The translations under genes were made by a program, and so were the position numbers. A stretch of 64,000 nt of DNA from Brevibacterium zhoupengii (GTDB lineage Bacteria > Actinomycetota > Actinomycetes > Actinomycetales > Brevibacteriaceae). The DNA lies in NCBI RefSeq assembly GCF_021117425.1, contig NZ_CP088298.1, positions 496,001 to 560,000 on the forward strand, in the 5' to 3' direction. Below, one piece after another: positions 35,883 through 44,737 of this stretch (the stretch's first letter is position 1; every line of letters starts with the position of its first letter). Below the pieces are notes generated by a model that was not told the DNA's origin, did no database searches, and saw only the letters and a list, made by a program, of their open reading frames with translations.

Positions 35883-35941
35883 ACCTGCAATTCTTGCAGG
35901 CCGGGACTGCACTCGCAGTCGAAGGATGTTCCAGATTCGTC

Positions 35942-36622
35942 TCAGACGCGCTCCGGGCCAGTCGTCAACGCCAGCTTCCGTGCTCCGATGACCAGAGGAA
36001 GAGTCACCAACAGGACGACGACGGCGACGAGGAAACCGGCGAGGGGGTTAGCCGCCTCCAACCATCCGAACGCCATCATGATGCCGACGCCGAGTGCGAC
36101 GAAGAGGAGGAGACCCAGGACCGACAGAATTACGATCTTTCGGACGAGCATGGCCCAAGATAAATACGAGAGCCCGATGTTCGTACTCGCCCATGCAGCT
36201 GCGAAGACCGCGAGACAAGGCAGGGGACCGGAGAAGAATTCAGCCCACATGGAGCCCGGTGTGCCAGTGTCGACGGCGAAACTGCGGCAGATCAGCGTTG
36301 CCAGAGACAAGCAGACGCCTTGGACCGGGCCCATCAGCAGGATCCCGGACAGCGAATACTTGTGGAGCGCGGTCTGGAAGGTCGGTCCCGACCCTTCACG
36401 TTGCTGCTGCTCGTGCATCGGGGACCGGCGCCCGAATGAGACCACGGCGGAGAACACCGATAACAGCCCGAGCAGACCAAACGCCAGACCGGGCACATTC
36501 GATGGGTCGGCACTGTCGTCAGCCCGCAGCGGTTGGCCGGCGTTCACGGCGGCAAAGATGCCGATGAAGAGGGCAGCGGTGATCACACCGGTGGTGATGG
36601 TGCGTCCGAGGTGCATGGTCAT
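35942..36622 (-). CDS. membrane protein, short paralogue 3
   Basis: 226 residues, only the membrane part: GTPGSMWAEFFSGPLPCLAVF aligns with GTVWGDY...PALxxF of paralogues 1 and 2, and FAAVNAG with their INAG/TNAG. The PH-like soluble domain is absent. It is the first of the three on the strand and 30-60 bp from its neighbour, so they may form one transcript. No function assignable. Confidence 0.6.
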   Translation of the reverse strand: MTMHLGRTITTGVITAALFIGIFAAVNAGQPLRADDSADPSNVPGLAFGLLGLLSVFSAVVSFGRRSPMHEQQQREGSGPTFQTALHKYSLSGILLMGPVQGVCLSLATLICRSFAVDTGTPGSMWAEFFSGPLPCLAVFAAAWASTNIGLSYLSWAMLVRKIVILSVLGLLLFVALGVGIMMAFGWLEAANPLAGFLVAVVVLLVTLPLVIGARKLALTTGPERV

Positions 36623-36708
36623 GGTCGTCTGCTCCGCTGGGTCTGCTCAGGTCTCAGGCTCGACCTTAGACGAGGACCGCGTCCGATCCCATCGGCTACG
36701 CTGACTGC

Positions 36709-37389
36709 ATGCGTGCAGGTGAAGTGTCCGAGGTCAGCCAGGACTATCTCAAGGCGATCTGGTCGGCCCAGGAGTGGGGCGGGACACCGATGACCGCGAC
36801 CGAGCTCGCGAACCGCTTCGGCACGACGAAAGCCAATGTCACCGAGGTGCTCAAACGACTCGACGAGCTCGGGCTCATCGTCCGCGTCCCCTACCGCCCG
36901 CCGGTGCTGACTGCGCAGGGCGAGACGATCGCCGTGTCGATGGTGCGTCGGCACCGCCTGCTCGAGACCTTCCTTGTCGAATCCCTGGGCTACGGCTGGG
37001 ATGAGGTCCATGACGAAGCGGAAATCCTGGAACATGCGGCCTCTGACCGGCTCGTCGACCGCATCGACGCCTTCCTCGGCCGCCCCAAGACGGACCCCCA
37101 CGGTGATCCGATCCCGGGTCCCGATGGACAGGTCGAGTCCCATGATTCCTCGCTTCTCCTCGCCGAAGCTGGCCCCGGGTCCTACTCGGTCATCCGGGTC
37201 TCGGACGCGGATCCCTCAGTCCTTGCCCACCTCGCCGAGGTGGGGGTGCGCCCGGGTGCGACAGTCGAGGTGGCAGACGCGGACAGTGAGCTGTCTGCCG
37301 ACACCTCGACTGTAACGGTCACGATCGACGGCGAACCGGTCGCGATCGACCGAACGGTCGCCTCGGCGGTGTATCTGGCTCAGCGCTGA
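36709..37389 (+). CDS. mntR: DtxR-family metalloregulator, MntR-like
   Basis: 226 residues: winged helix (TATELANRFGTTKANVTEVL, about 29-48), dimerisation domain, and a C-terminal FeoA/SH3-like domain (about 150-226). Metal ligands match MntR rather than DtxR: Asp12 where DtxR has Met10, His82, and EILEH with Glu105, Glu108 and His109 where DtxR has Cys102. Lys15 replaces the MntR Glu11. Predicted Mn2+-dependent repressor; the palindrome at mntH is a likely target. Divergent from the paralogue family. Confidence 0.8.
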   Translation: MRAGEVSEVSQDYLKAIWSAQEWGGTPMTATELANRFGTTKANVTEVLKRLDELGLIVRVPYRPPVLTAQGETIAVSMVRRHRLLETFLVESLGYGWDEVHDEAEILEHAASDRLVDRIDAFLGRPKTDPHGDPIPGPDGQVESHDSSLLLAEAGPGSYSVIRVSDADPSVLAHLAEVGVRPGATVEVADADSELSADTSTVTVTIDGEPVAIDRTVASAVYLAQR

Positions 37390-37425
37390 GGCAGACCATC
37401 CGGGCTAAGGCCCTCGGATCTGCCT
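37389..37425. terminator. imperfect hairpin after mntR
   Basis: AGGCAGA (37389-37395) pairs with TCTGCCT (37419-37425) with further interrupted pairing inside, between the converging mntR and the hypothetical gene at 37444. Confidence 0.4.
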
Positions 37426-37443
37426 GGCACTCGTCAGATCTGC

Positions 37444-37878
37444 TTAACGCTCTGCGTAGCTCGCGTCCGCGAAGTAGAGAGCGAGTTCTGCCGAGGCCGC
37501 CGGGCTGTATCCCTCGTCTTTCACGAGCCGCGGTACGTCTGCCCACAGCTCCGGTTCGAAGGGGACTCCGGGCACGTGATTCGGATGTGTGTGCCGTCGA
37601 TGGGCAGGATGAGCGGGGTGCACTTTGGCATCGATCGACTGCAGGGAGTCGAAGACAGACAGGTAGAGATCCGGAGTGAAACCGCAGTTGCGGGCTTCGG
37701 TGGCAACCTTGACCCAGCTGGCGGAGCCGACGATTCGTCCGGCCTTGAGTGTGTTGTTGATGAGGTTCTTGATGGTGGCATTCTGCGGATGCGGAGAGTG
37801 CAGGAGAAGGACTCGGCCCCAGATGAGGGCCTCTTCGTCAGTGAATCCGGGCCAGTGATTTCCAGAAGATGCAGACAC
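37444..37878 (-). CDS. hypothetical protein
   Basis: 144 residues, no signal peptide or TM segment. A His/Pro-rich loop (HPAHPAHRRHTHPNHVPG) splits two helical parts; the end reads DEGYSPAASAELALYFAD. GTG start at 37878. I do not recognise a family. The frame is open and compositionally like its neighbours, so I consider it likely real. Confidence 0.5.
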   Translation of the reverse strand: MSASSGNHWPGFTDEEALIWGRVLLLHSPHPQNATIKNLINNTLKAGRIVGSASWVKVATEARNCGFTPDLYLSVFDSLQSIDAKVHPAHPAHRRHTHPNHVPGVPFEPELWADVPRLVKDEGYSPAASAELALYFADASYAER

Positions 37879-38090
37879 GGTGAAACCAGCTTCCTCGGGC
37901 GCAGTGCACCCGAATCGAATCTTGCCAACGCCGTGTGGCGCTGACCCGTTCTATCCCTGGGGCACCCGGTCGATGACGGGTTGCCGCGCGGCCGGCCAGG
38001 TACCGATGGCCACGACTCGTGAACGTAAGATTGATCCTATCCGCCGAGGCTGACACGAGCTTCGCCGAGCTCCGTGCCTGTCGAAACGCG

Positions 38091-38133
38091 CTTCGGCCCG
38101 GACCGATGCATCAGATGCTGGTCCGGGCCGAAG
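38091..38133. terminator. terminator of the PiT gene
   Basis: CTTCGGCCCGGACC (38091-38104) and GGTCCGGGCCGAAG (38120-38133) form a perfect 14-bp stem with a 15-nt loop, 18 bp past the PiT stop on the minus strand. The rest of 37879-38150 shows nothing I can assign. Confidence 0.75.
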
Positions 38134-38150
38134 AGGTGAACGAATGTGCC

Positions 38151-39653
38151 TCAGCTGAAGAACGTGCGCAGACTCAGTACGCTGATTGCGCCGATGGTCG
38201 CCGCAGCGGGCAGGGTGATGATCCAGGCCATGGCGATCGGCTTCATCAGTTTCCAGTTCGCTGAGCGGTTGACCAGTCCCACGCCGATGATCGCACCGAT
38301 GAGGATGTGGGTTGAGGAGACGGGCAGGCCGCTGATCGAGGCGGCCATGACGACGCCGGCAGCAGCAAGCTCGGCGGCGAAGCCGGAGGCCGGGTGGATC
38401 TCCGTGAGCTTGGTTCCGACCGTGGCGATGACCTTGCGGCCGATGAACCAGAGACCGGCAACGAGGGCGATGCCACAGGTGAGCATGGCGGCGAAGGGGA
38501 CGGTCGCTTCGGAGTCGATGGTGCCGGTCTTGAGGACGTCGAGGACGGCGGCGAAGGGCCCGATCGCGTTCGCAATGTCATTGGATCCGTGGCTGAAGGC
38601 GAATGCGGAGGCGGTGAACACCTGCATCCAGGAGAAGAGGATGAACGTCGCGCGGGGCACTGTCTGCTTGCGAAGGGTCTTGGCGAAGACGAACACTGCC
38701 ATCCACACGGCGAGGCCGATCATCGTCATGAGGAGGGTGCCGCCGATGGGGCCGACCGTCACGTCGAGATTCTTCAGGCCCTTGAACAGGAGCATCGCGG
38801 TGAGGATGATGGCACCGCCGGCCGCGATGAGCGGAACCCAGCGCTGCAGCGTGGAGTGTGAACCGACAGTGGAAGCGGATGTGGCTGAAGGGTCGCGTTC
38901 GAGATCCATTTCCGCCTCTGCCGCCTGATTGTCGCTGCCGGTCGACGTCAGCATGTGGGGCTTCAGGGTCTGTGACAGGGCATTGCCGAGGACGTACTTC
39001 TTGATCGCCCCGTAGATGAGGAAGGCGACGATGGCGCCGAGGGCGGGGGAGAGGACCCAGGAGATCGCGATCATGCCGACCTCTGACCACTGCACCATGG
39101 CGAAGCCGCCGGTGCCGGTGACGAAACCGATGGTCAGGGAGGCGCCGATGATGCCGCCGATGATCGAGTGGGTGGTCGAGACGGGCCAGCCCATGCGGGT
39201 GGCGATCAGCAGCCAGACTGCGGCACCGAGGAGGGCCGCCATCATGATGTAGACGAATTCCATCGGGTTGAGGGAGACCGCATTGAGGTCGACGATCCCG
39301 CTCTTGATGGTGTCGGTGACCTCGCCACCGGCAAGCAGTGCACCACTGACCTCGAACACGGCTGCGACGAGGAGCGCCTGCTTCATCGTCAGCGTGCCGG
39401 CGCCCACCGAGGTGCCGAAGGCGTTTGCCACATCGTTGCCGCCGATGTTGAAGGCCATGAACGCACCGAAGATGACTGTCGTGATGAGCACCATGCGAGG
39501 TGCGTCCTGATCGACATAGCCGAATGACCACAGAGTAAAGGCGATGAGACTGCCCGCAAGCAGCAGGCCGAAGGCGAGGTGCCAGAGGCGATCATTGCTA
39601 CGACCGACGGTCTGCGTCGGCGTGAAGGTCTCTGGGGCCAGAGCCTGGGTCAT
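38151..39653 (-). CDS. PiT-family inorganic phosphate transporter
   Basis: 500 residues, about 10-12 TM helices, with the two PiT signatures: [20 protein letters not shown] near residue 68 and [17 protein letters not shown] near 357, separated by a hydrophilic loop (about 230-270). Imports phosphate with H+ or Na+, or metal phosphate. ATG with AGGAGA upstream. A PHO-box-like direct repeat lies about 75-100 bp upstream. Confidence 0.92.
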   Translation of the reverse strand: MTQALAPETFTPTQTVGRSNDRLWHLAFGLLLAGSLIAFTLWSFGYVDQDAPRMVLITTVIFGAFMAFNIGGNDVANAFGTSVGAGTLTMKQALLVAAVFEVSGALLAGGEVTDTIKSGIVDLNAVSLNPMEFVYIMMAALLGAAVWLLIATRMGWPVSTTHSIIGGIIGASLTIGFVTGTGGFAMVQWSEVGMIAISWVLSPALGAIVAFLIYGAIKKYVLGNALSQTLKPHMLTSTGSDNQAAEAEMDLERDPSATSASTVGSHSTLQRWVPLIAAGGAIILTAMLLFKGLKNLDVTVGPIGGTLLMTMIGLAVWMAVFVFAKTLRKQTVPRATFILFSWMQVFTASAFAFSHGSNDIANAIGPFAAVLDVLKTGTIDSEATVPFAAMLTCGIALVAGLWFIGRKVIATVGTKLTEIHPASGFAAELAAAGVVMAASISGLPVSSTHILIGAIIGVGLVNRSANWKLMKPIAMAWIITLPAAATIGAISVLSLRTFFS

Positions 39654-39727
39654 GCGCTTCTCCTAGCGAGGTTCATGAGATGTGTTTCCGGTTGATTCCC
39701 ATGATTCTCACTCCAAATGTCCGCTAG

Positions 39728-39756
39728 GTTAAGAAGCAGATGAATGGGAGGTGAAC
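39728..39756 (-). promoter_or_regulatory. putative PHO box upstream of PiT
   Basis: On the minus strand GTTCACC, ATTCATC and TCTTAAC start at exact 11-nt intervals (39756, 39745, 39734), the layout of the PhoP-binding direct repeats known in Streptomyces (GTTCACC-N4). Phosphate control of the transporter is inferred. Confidence 0.5.
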
Positions 39757-39907
39757 ACACTGCACGCGGGTAGAGAACATCAGGTGCACAATAGATGTAG
39801 TTTGCCTCGTGTTCACGTGAAATTCCAGGTCAGATGCTATGTAAGCGTCTTCTGGTGCAAGAGGGGCTTGCCTGTGGAGCGGCGAGATTTCGGATTGTGA
39901 TGATGGA

Positions 39908-39938
39908 CACGCGGGCACGAACGAATCGTGCCCGCGTG
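39908..39938. terminator. terminator of the erm gene
   Basis: CACGCGGGCACGA (39908-39920) and TCGTGCCCGCGTG (39926-39938), a perfect 13-bp stem with a 5-nt loop, 31 bp beyond the erm stop on the minus strand. The rest of 39654-39968 holds the PiT promoter region and no gene. Confidence 0.75.
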
Positions 39939-39968
39939 TGAGAGGTGGTGCCGAGGGTGTGCTGAGTC

Positions 39969-41021
39969 TCAGCCCTGGCGTCGCGGCAGGTTCCACCGCG
40001 GCTGCGGCTGGGACGGCTTGCCATGCTGTGGCATATAGCCGCGCTCGGCCTGCAGGTGTCCCTTGTCATGGCTCTTCGACGTGGCATCGGGATCGAGACC
40101 AGGGATCTGCGCCTCGAGCTTCCTGTTCGCCTGGTCGGCGCCGATGATCGGCATCTCGCCCGTGATCACCGGTTTTTCGTCTCCTTTGTCGTTTCGCATG
40201 GTGTTTCCCTTCTCTCGTGATTTCCTGCTCTGCTTCTGTGCAGCCGATGGGGTTTCAGTTGTGCGCAGTGCCGCATACAGTCCGGCCCACTGCTGGGGTT
40301 CAAGGTTTCGTGGCAAGGTGTCTCCTCTGACGTCATTGCGGTCCATGGTCGATTGCAGTGTGGAGCGATCAGTGAGATTCATTGTGGTGAGGATTCCTTT
40401 CATCCCACGTCCGCGTCCGGTGAAGGCCGTGCGGACGAACTGTTGGTAATCCGACCTGTGCCGGTCAGGCACGAGGCTGGCTGTGAGGCGATCAATGGTG
40501 AGGATGCCACCGTCGACGCTGGGCTTCGGTGTGAAGGCGTGGGCAGGTACGCGGTCGATGAGTCGGAAGTTGTACCACGGCGCCCATTGGGCGGTCATCA
40601 TGGTCGAGCCGCCGACTCCGGCGCGTTTGCGGGCGACTTCCCATTGGGTGAGTAAAATCGCGTTCTGCCATTTCCGGGCGCGCAGCAGTCTGCGCAGAAT
40701 GGGTGTGGTCAGGTGGAAGGGCAGGCTGCCGACGATCACTGGCTGGTCGAGCCTGGACGTCAGAATATCTGCGTGCCTGACTTGAGCGCGCGGGAATGTG
40801 TGTTCAAGGTGACTGATCCTCGTCTCGTCGAGTTCCACGAGCGTGAGCGGCCTGCCGAGCTTGTACAGCTGGGCAGTCACCGCGCCGGTGCCGGGTCCGA
40901 TCTCCAGAATGGGGCCGGTGGTGGCGCGGGTCAGGTTCGCGATCGTGTGCAGGGCTGAGCGTGAGTGCAGGAAGTTCTGGCCGAGTTCGTGTCGGCCGCC
41001 GAATGATGAATGAGTTCGCAA
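39969..41021 (-). CDS. erm: 23S rRNA adenine-N6-methyltransferase, Erm(X)-type, with C-terminal extension
   Basis: Methylates A2058 of 23S rRNA, giving macrolide-lincosamide-streptogramin resistance in this family. It tracks Erm(X) closely: GRHELGQNFL, EIGPGTGAVTAQL (SAM motif I, about residue 41), QWEVARKRAGVGGSTMMTAQW, and FTPKPSVDGGIL. Motif IV reads GSLPFHL where Erm(X) has GNIPFHL, so the usual Asn is Ser. TTG 41021 has GGAG 8 nt upstream and matches the family start. Residues ~275-350 are an extra hydrophilic tail with its own ATG and GAAGGG (see findings). A leader peptide lies upstream. Confidence 0.85.
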   Translation of the reverse strand: MRTHSSFGGRHELGQNFLHSRSALHTIANLTRATTGPILEIGPGTGAVTAQLYKLGRPLTLVELDETRISHLEHTFPRAQVRHADILTSRLDQPVIVGSLPFHLTTPILRRLLRARKWQNAILLTQWEVARKRAGVGGSTMMTAQWAPWYNFRLIDRVPAHAFTPKPSVDGGILTIDRLTASLVPDRHRSDYQQFVRTAFTGRGRGMKGILTTMNLTDRSTLQSTMDRNDVRGDTLPRNLEPQQWAGLYAALRTTETPSAAQKQSRKSREKGNTMRNDKGDEKPVITGEMPIIGADQANRKLEAQIPGLDPDATSKSHDKGHLQAERGYMPQHGKPSQPQPRWNLPRRQG

Positions 41022-41241
41022 GGGTGCGCTCCGGAAGTGAAGAAGGGAGCACCCAAGGCAGCGCAATGCGCAGTGACATACGTCAGTGAATTGCGGCTTC
41101 GCCCCGGATGCAGATGATCGTCCGGGTCGACAGCGCGCTGCTACAGATCCTGCTCGAGGGGCTCAGCGCCGACAGATTCGTCAGTGGACTGTTGGTGCCG
41201 ATGCCTCGATGAGGTCAGTGGATCACAGAAAGTGAATCGAG

Positions 41242-41257
41242 CGCGCCGTCAGGCGCG
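41242..41257 (-). promoter_or_regulatory. attenuator-like hairpin at the end of the erm leader ORF
   Basis: CGCGCC-GTCA-GGCGCG on the plus strand, perfectly paired, with the stop codon of the leader ORF in the loop. The position suits ribosome-dependent control of downstream erm expression. Confidence 0.5.
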
Positions 41258-41314
41258 GCGATCACGAATGTAGAAGGTCAGCGCTGTCGTTGCGCTGCAA
41301 TTTAATGTTCCCAT
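41249..41314 (-). CDS. possible 21-residue leader peptide of erm
   Basis: ATG at 41314 opens MGTLNCSATTALTFYIRDRR plus Ala, ending inside a hairpin. A -10-like TAACTT (41327-41322) is 7 nt before the ATG, so transcription would start at or next to the start codon (leaderless). About 230 nt of untranslated RNA follow before erm. Inducible erm genes commonly have such leaders; this one is proposed from position only. The rest of 41022-41414 has no other supported gene. Confidence 0.5.
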   Translation of the reverse strand: MGTLNCSATTALTFYIRDRRA

Positions 41315-41414
41315 ACCCGATAAGTTAGCACGTGACCTTGCTGATGTTCCAGGGTTTGGGCCGAAATCGATCGAAACCAGGACGAGTGGCTGAACTCGCC
41401 GAGGTGGCCGCGAG

Positions 41415-42008
41415 CTATTCGATGATCTCGCCGCTGATGACATCGCCGCCGTTCTCCGGGGGCCTGCGGTGCGGATCCTGACGAATGGCCTGAGCGGTCT
41501 TGCGCAGGCGCCAACCGAGTGCGACCAAGGCGATGCCGACGAGAACGATGAAGCCGGCAAGAGTGAAGATGAGCGCAGTGACGCCGGCGTCGGGGGCGAA
41601 GAGGAAGAAGAAGCCGAGGACGATGCCGACGGCACCGATGAGCGTGAGCGCCCACCACATCCGCACACCTAGACGGCGAATGAACAGGGATGCGGTCAGG
41701 GCGAGGAAGCTGAAGAAGATAACCGCGAACCCGGTCAAGATGGTGACGAAGGCGGCGAAGAACATGGGGGAGAAGAAGATGAGCGCCCCCAGCAGAATCA
41801 GTAGCACCGAGCGAGCCGCCAGGCTTCCCGAACGCGTGCCCTTCGGCGCCAGGACGAAGGAGGAAACGGCGATGACGGCCAGCCAGATGGCGAAGATGCG
41901 CACGACCACCTCGGCGCTGGTGCCGGGCCAGACCATCATCAGGAGTCCGACGAGAATCGCGATGACGCCGTTGATGATGACTGATCTGCTGGTGCGTTTC
42001 AGGTCCAT
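41415..42008 (-). CDS. HdeD/DUF308-family membrane protein
   Basis: 197 residues, six TM helices in three repeated pairs (GVIAILVGLLMMVWPGTSAE is the typical first repeat), short cytosolic tail. HdeD-like proteins are linked to acid stress in enterobacteria; the actinobacterial function is not known. Sits between erm and slipin on the same strand. Confidence 0.8.
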   Translation of the reverse strand: MDLKRTSRSVIINGVIAILVGLLMMVWPGTSAEVVVRIFAIWLAVIAVSSFVLAPKGTRSGSLAARSVLLILLGALIFFSPMFFAAFVTILTGFAVIFFSFLALTASLFIRRLGVRMWWALTLIGAVGIVLGFFFLFAPDAGVTALIFTLAGFIVLVGIALVALGWRLRKTAQAIRQDPHRRPPENGGDVISGEIIE

Positions 42009-42055
42009 GCCTCAAGCGTAGTCACTCGGGATGGTAGCTCGCTGAACACCACAGC

Positions 42056-43081
42056 CTACGCGGGCGCCCGGTTGTCCTCCGTGCTTTCCTCCACGGAGGC
42101 GGTCGTGTCGTTCTCGCTGCCCGGCAGCTTGATCGATGAGGGCAGATGCATCGTCTCGTTCAGCCTCATCGAATCGGACAGGGCACGGACCATCCCGCTG
42201 AGATCATCCAGCGAGTGGCCAGTGTCCTTGGCCCCGAAGGTGGCGCTCAACGAGGGGTTCGCCGCCGAGGTGGTGCCCTCGGTGCTCGACGTCCCCGCGG
42301 GGACGTCCTTGGCTGAGGTTGCCGCCTTCGGGGTGTTGCCCTCGAGGAAGCGCAGCAGCTCGACCGGGAAGGGCAGGACCAATGTCGAGTTCTTCTCGGA
42401 GGCGACTTCGACGATGGTCTGGAGCAGGCGCAGCTGCAGGGCTGCGGGTGTATCGGCCATCGCACTTGCGGCCTGGGCGAGCTTGTTCGAGGCCTGGAAC
42501 TCACCGTCGGCGATGATCACACGTGAACGGCGTTCACGTTCGGCCTCTGCCTGACGAGACATCGAACGCTTCATCGACTCCGGCAGGGCCACGTCCTTGA
42601 TCTCGACTCGATCGATGTGCACACCCCAGTCGACGGCAGGGCTGTCGATCATGATGGCCAGGCCCTGGTTCAGCCGCTCCCGATTCGTGAGCAGATCGTC
42701 GAGTTCGCTCTGGCCGATGATCGAGCGCAGGGACGTCTGCGCCACCTGTCCGACGGCGAGCTGATAGTTCTCGACATCGATGATGGCACGTCTGGGATCA
42801 ACGACCTTGAAGTAGATGACCGCATCCACCCGGACGGTGACATTGTCACGGGTGATGCCTTCCTGGGCAGGGATCGGCATGGTGATGATCTGCAGGCTGA
42901 CCTTCTCCATCCTGTCCACGAACGGGACGATGGCCGTCATCCCGGGGCGCTTGGGTTCATCAATGACTCGACCCAGGCGAAACACGACACCGCGCTCGTA
43001 CTGTTTGACGATCTTCAGACTGTTTCCGAGGCCGATGGCCCCGAGCGCGATCAGACCGAAGATGAGAATTAAGAGGAACAT
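42056..43081 (-). CDS. slipin (stomatin/SPFH-domain) membrane protein
   Basis: 341 residues: one N-terminal TM segment (about 1-20), SPFH/band-7 domain (ERGVVFRLGRVID at 29-41, then PFVDRMEKVSLQ), a charged coiled-coil segment (SRQAEAERERRSRVIIADGE, about 175-194), and a Ser/Thr-rich low-complexity tail after residue 255. Forms membrane scaffolds in the family. No NfeD protease partner is adjacent, although one is often paired with slipins. ATG with GAGGAGG upstream. Confidence 0.87.
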   Translation of the reverse strand: MFLLILIFGLIALGAIGLGNSLKIVKQYERGVVFRLGRVIDEPKRPGMTAIVPFVDRMEKVSLQIITMPIPAQEGITRDNVTVRVDAVIYFKVVDPRRAIIDVENYQLAVGQVAQTSLRSIIGQSELDDLLTNRERLNQGLAIMIDSPAVDWGVHIDRVEIKDVALPESMKRSMSRQAEAERERRSRVIIADGEFQASNKLAQAASAMADTPAALQLRLLQTIVEVASEKNSTLVLPFPVELLRFLEGNTPKAATSAKDVPAGTSSTEGTTSAANPSLSATFGAKDTGHSLDDLSGMVRALSDSMRLNETMHLPSSIKLPGSENDTTASVEESTEDNRAPA

Positions 43082-43253
43082 CGAACCGCCTCCTCAGACG
43101 ACTGACTGTCCCTTCAACGCTACGCCTGCGCGGGCAGAAAAGACCCGCCTCGGCGAAAATATTGATCCGCTTCCCGGGCACAGCTCAAAGATCCGTGCAC
43201 AGTTCGAAGAGCAGTCAGCTGATTGAGGGTTCGACAGGCGAGACGTCGGCGAC

Positions 43254-44054
43254 TCAGCGCGTCGGTGCTGTTGCCCGTTCCCGAGCCAGCAGCCGCTTGC
43301 CCGCGGGGTAGGCGGCAAGGGACTGCGGCAGGCTGATGGGCCGGCCCGAAGCATAGGTGGCGATGACCTCGCCGGTATCGGGTTGGTTCGGGCTCACACC
43401 GTGGGCTTCGACGCCGATTCTGCGCAGGGTCTGCTTCGCCACCGGAATCGGGGAGTCGAAGAGCGTGATCGCACCGGCCCGGGCGGCCATGATCCGCTCG
43501 GCGACCAGGCCGTAGTGGGTGCACCCGAGCACGATGGTCTCCATGCCGGGATCCATCTGGTTCAGCGCGGCATCGATTGCGGCATCGATGGTGGGCAGAT
43601 CAGCGTCGTTGATCGCCTCGGCGAGGCCCGGGCAGGCCACCTTTGACACGGTGACCTCAGCGGCGAAGGTGTCGATGAGGTTCTGCTGGTAGGCGCTGCC
43701 GGTTGTCGCCGGGGTCGCCCAGATCGCGAAGTCCTGACCAGTTCCGGCCGCCATCTTCACCGCTGGAACGGTGCCGATGACGGGAATGTCCGGTTCATAG
43801 CGGGCGCGGACGGCTTCGAGTGCTTGGACGGAGGCGGTGTTGCAGGCGATGACGATGGCATCGGGGTCCCACTCGGCGAGCACTGCAGCCGAATTCAGGG
43901 CCCTGGCTTCGAGCGCTTCCGGGCTGAGGCTGCCATACGGTGTGAAATCCGGGTCCATGGCGAGGACCAGGTCCGCGTGTGGTGCCAGATGGAAGAGGGC
44001 ATCGGCGGTGCCGAGCAGCCCGAGTCCGGAATCGAGCAGGCCGATACGCGTCAT
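43254..44054 (-). CDS. murI: Asp/Glu racemase family protein, probably glutamate racemase
   Basis: 266 residues with both catalytic cysteines of the family: AIVIACNTASVQ (Cys about 70) and VLGCTHYG (Cys about 181), plus an N-terminal DSGLGLLG in place of the usual DSGVGGL. Expected to make D-glutamate for peptidoglycan, but the altered N-terminal motif leaves room for another racemase activity. The ATG overlaps the HAD gene stop (ATGA), so the two are co-translated. Confidence 0.75.
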   Translation of the reverse strand: MTRIGLLDSGLGLLGTADALFHLAPHADLVLAMDPDFTPYGSLSPEALEARALNSAAVLAEWDPDAIVIACNTASVQALEAVRARYEPDIPVIGTVPAVKMAAGTGQDFAIWATPATTGSAYQQNLIDTFAAEVTVSKVACPGLAEAINDADLPTIDAAIDAALNQMDPGMETIVLGCTHYGLVAERIMAARAGAITLFDSPIPVAKQTLRRIGVEAHGVSPNQPDTGEVIATYASGRPISLPQSLAAYPAGKRLLARERATAPTR

Positions 44055-44623
44055 GAATCCTCTTTCGGGTAGGCGAATTCCTTGATCTCCTTCAGGTGTG
44101 CCTTCGTCAGGCCCTGTGCGAATTTCGGAGCGATGAGCTTGAGGCGGTTCGGCGAATAGTGCTCGGCGAAGTAGTCGCGCGTGGCCGGTGCGGCGAGGTC
44201 ATCATCGATCCACACTGCCCGACCATGCTCATGCTCAGCCAGCCAGTCCTCCATGGCACGGGCCTTCCACCACAGGTGCGGATCGTTGGCATACCGGTTG
44301 TGGGTCTCATCGGGCATCTCGATGACCTCGAAGGAGTTGCGGAGACCGAACTTCGGCTCCAACTCCGTTTTGCAGCGCTCTGACCAGGTGGAGAGCCACA
44401 CGATGTCGACTTCGTGAGTTTCTACGAGGCGGTCGAAGAAGGCGATGACCGCGGGTTTGTAGTGGAGTTCGTAATGCCAGGCCTGGAGCTTCTTGCGACC
44501 TTCGGCCATGATGCGCAGCTTGGGCACCGGGTAGGAGTTGAGGACTCCATCGACGTCGAGGAAGACAGTGACATGCCGTGCCTGCCGACGCGCTGATGTC
44601 GGCGAGGGGGATGCAGCAGCCAT
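44051..44623 (-). CDS. HAD-superfamily hydrolase-like protein
   Basis: 190 residues. The HAD motif I is FLDVDGVLNSY (Asp pair near residue 22-24), followed by VDIVWLSTWSERC near 80 and the acidic motif WIDDDLA near 145. This layout matches the secondary HAD group linked to polynucleotide repair proteins (HAD_SAK-like). ATG 44623 with GGAAGGA is chosen over the longer frame from 44974. Role unknown. Confidence 0.75.
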   Translation of the reverse strand: MAAASPSPTSARRQARHVTVFLDVDGVLNSYPVPKLRIMAEGRKKLQAWHYELHYKPAVIAFFDRLVETHEVDIVWLSTWSERCKTELEPKFGLRNSFEVIEMPDETHNRYANDPHLWWKARAMEDWLAEHEHGRAVWIDDDLAAPATRDYFAEHYSPNRLKLIAPKFAQGLTKAHLKEIKEFAYPKEDS

Positions 44624-44737
44624 TGTTCCTTCCTGGGGAGTCGAGTACCGGCTAGTCTGAGAGCAGACGGCGTCGGCCTGCGATGGGCCGATGGATTCCA
44701 AGAATACCGCTCGAAACTGAAGAAGGACGAGCACCAC

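Noticed and set aside
35160..36704. 514-codon plus-strand frame
   Set aside because: It runs antisense through two paralogous membrane genes, and its product is low-complexity with no domain; length reflects GC-rich codon use.
40804..41079. 91-codon minus-strand frame overlapping the erm start as the leader peptide
   Set aside because: It overlaps erm by more than 200 nt and reads into low-complexity Arg/Pro text; the shorter ORF at 41249-41314 is the better leader candidate.
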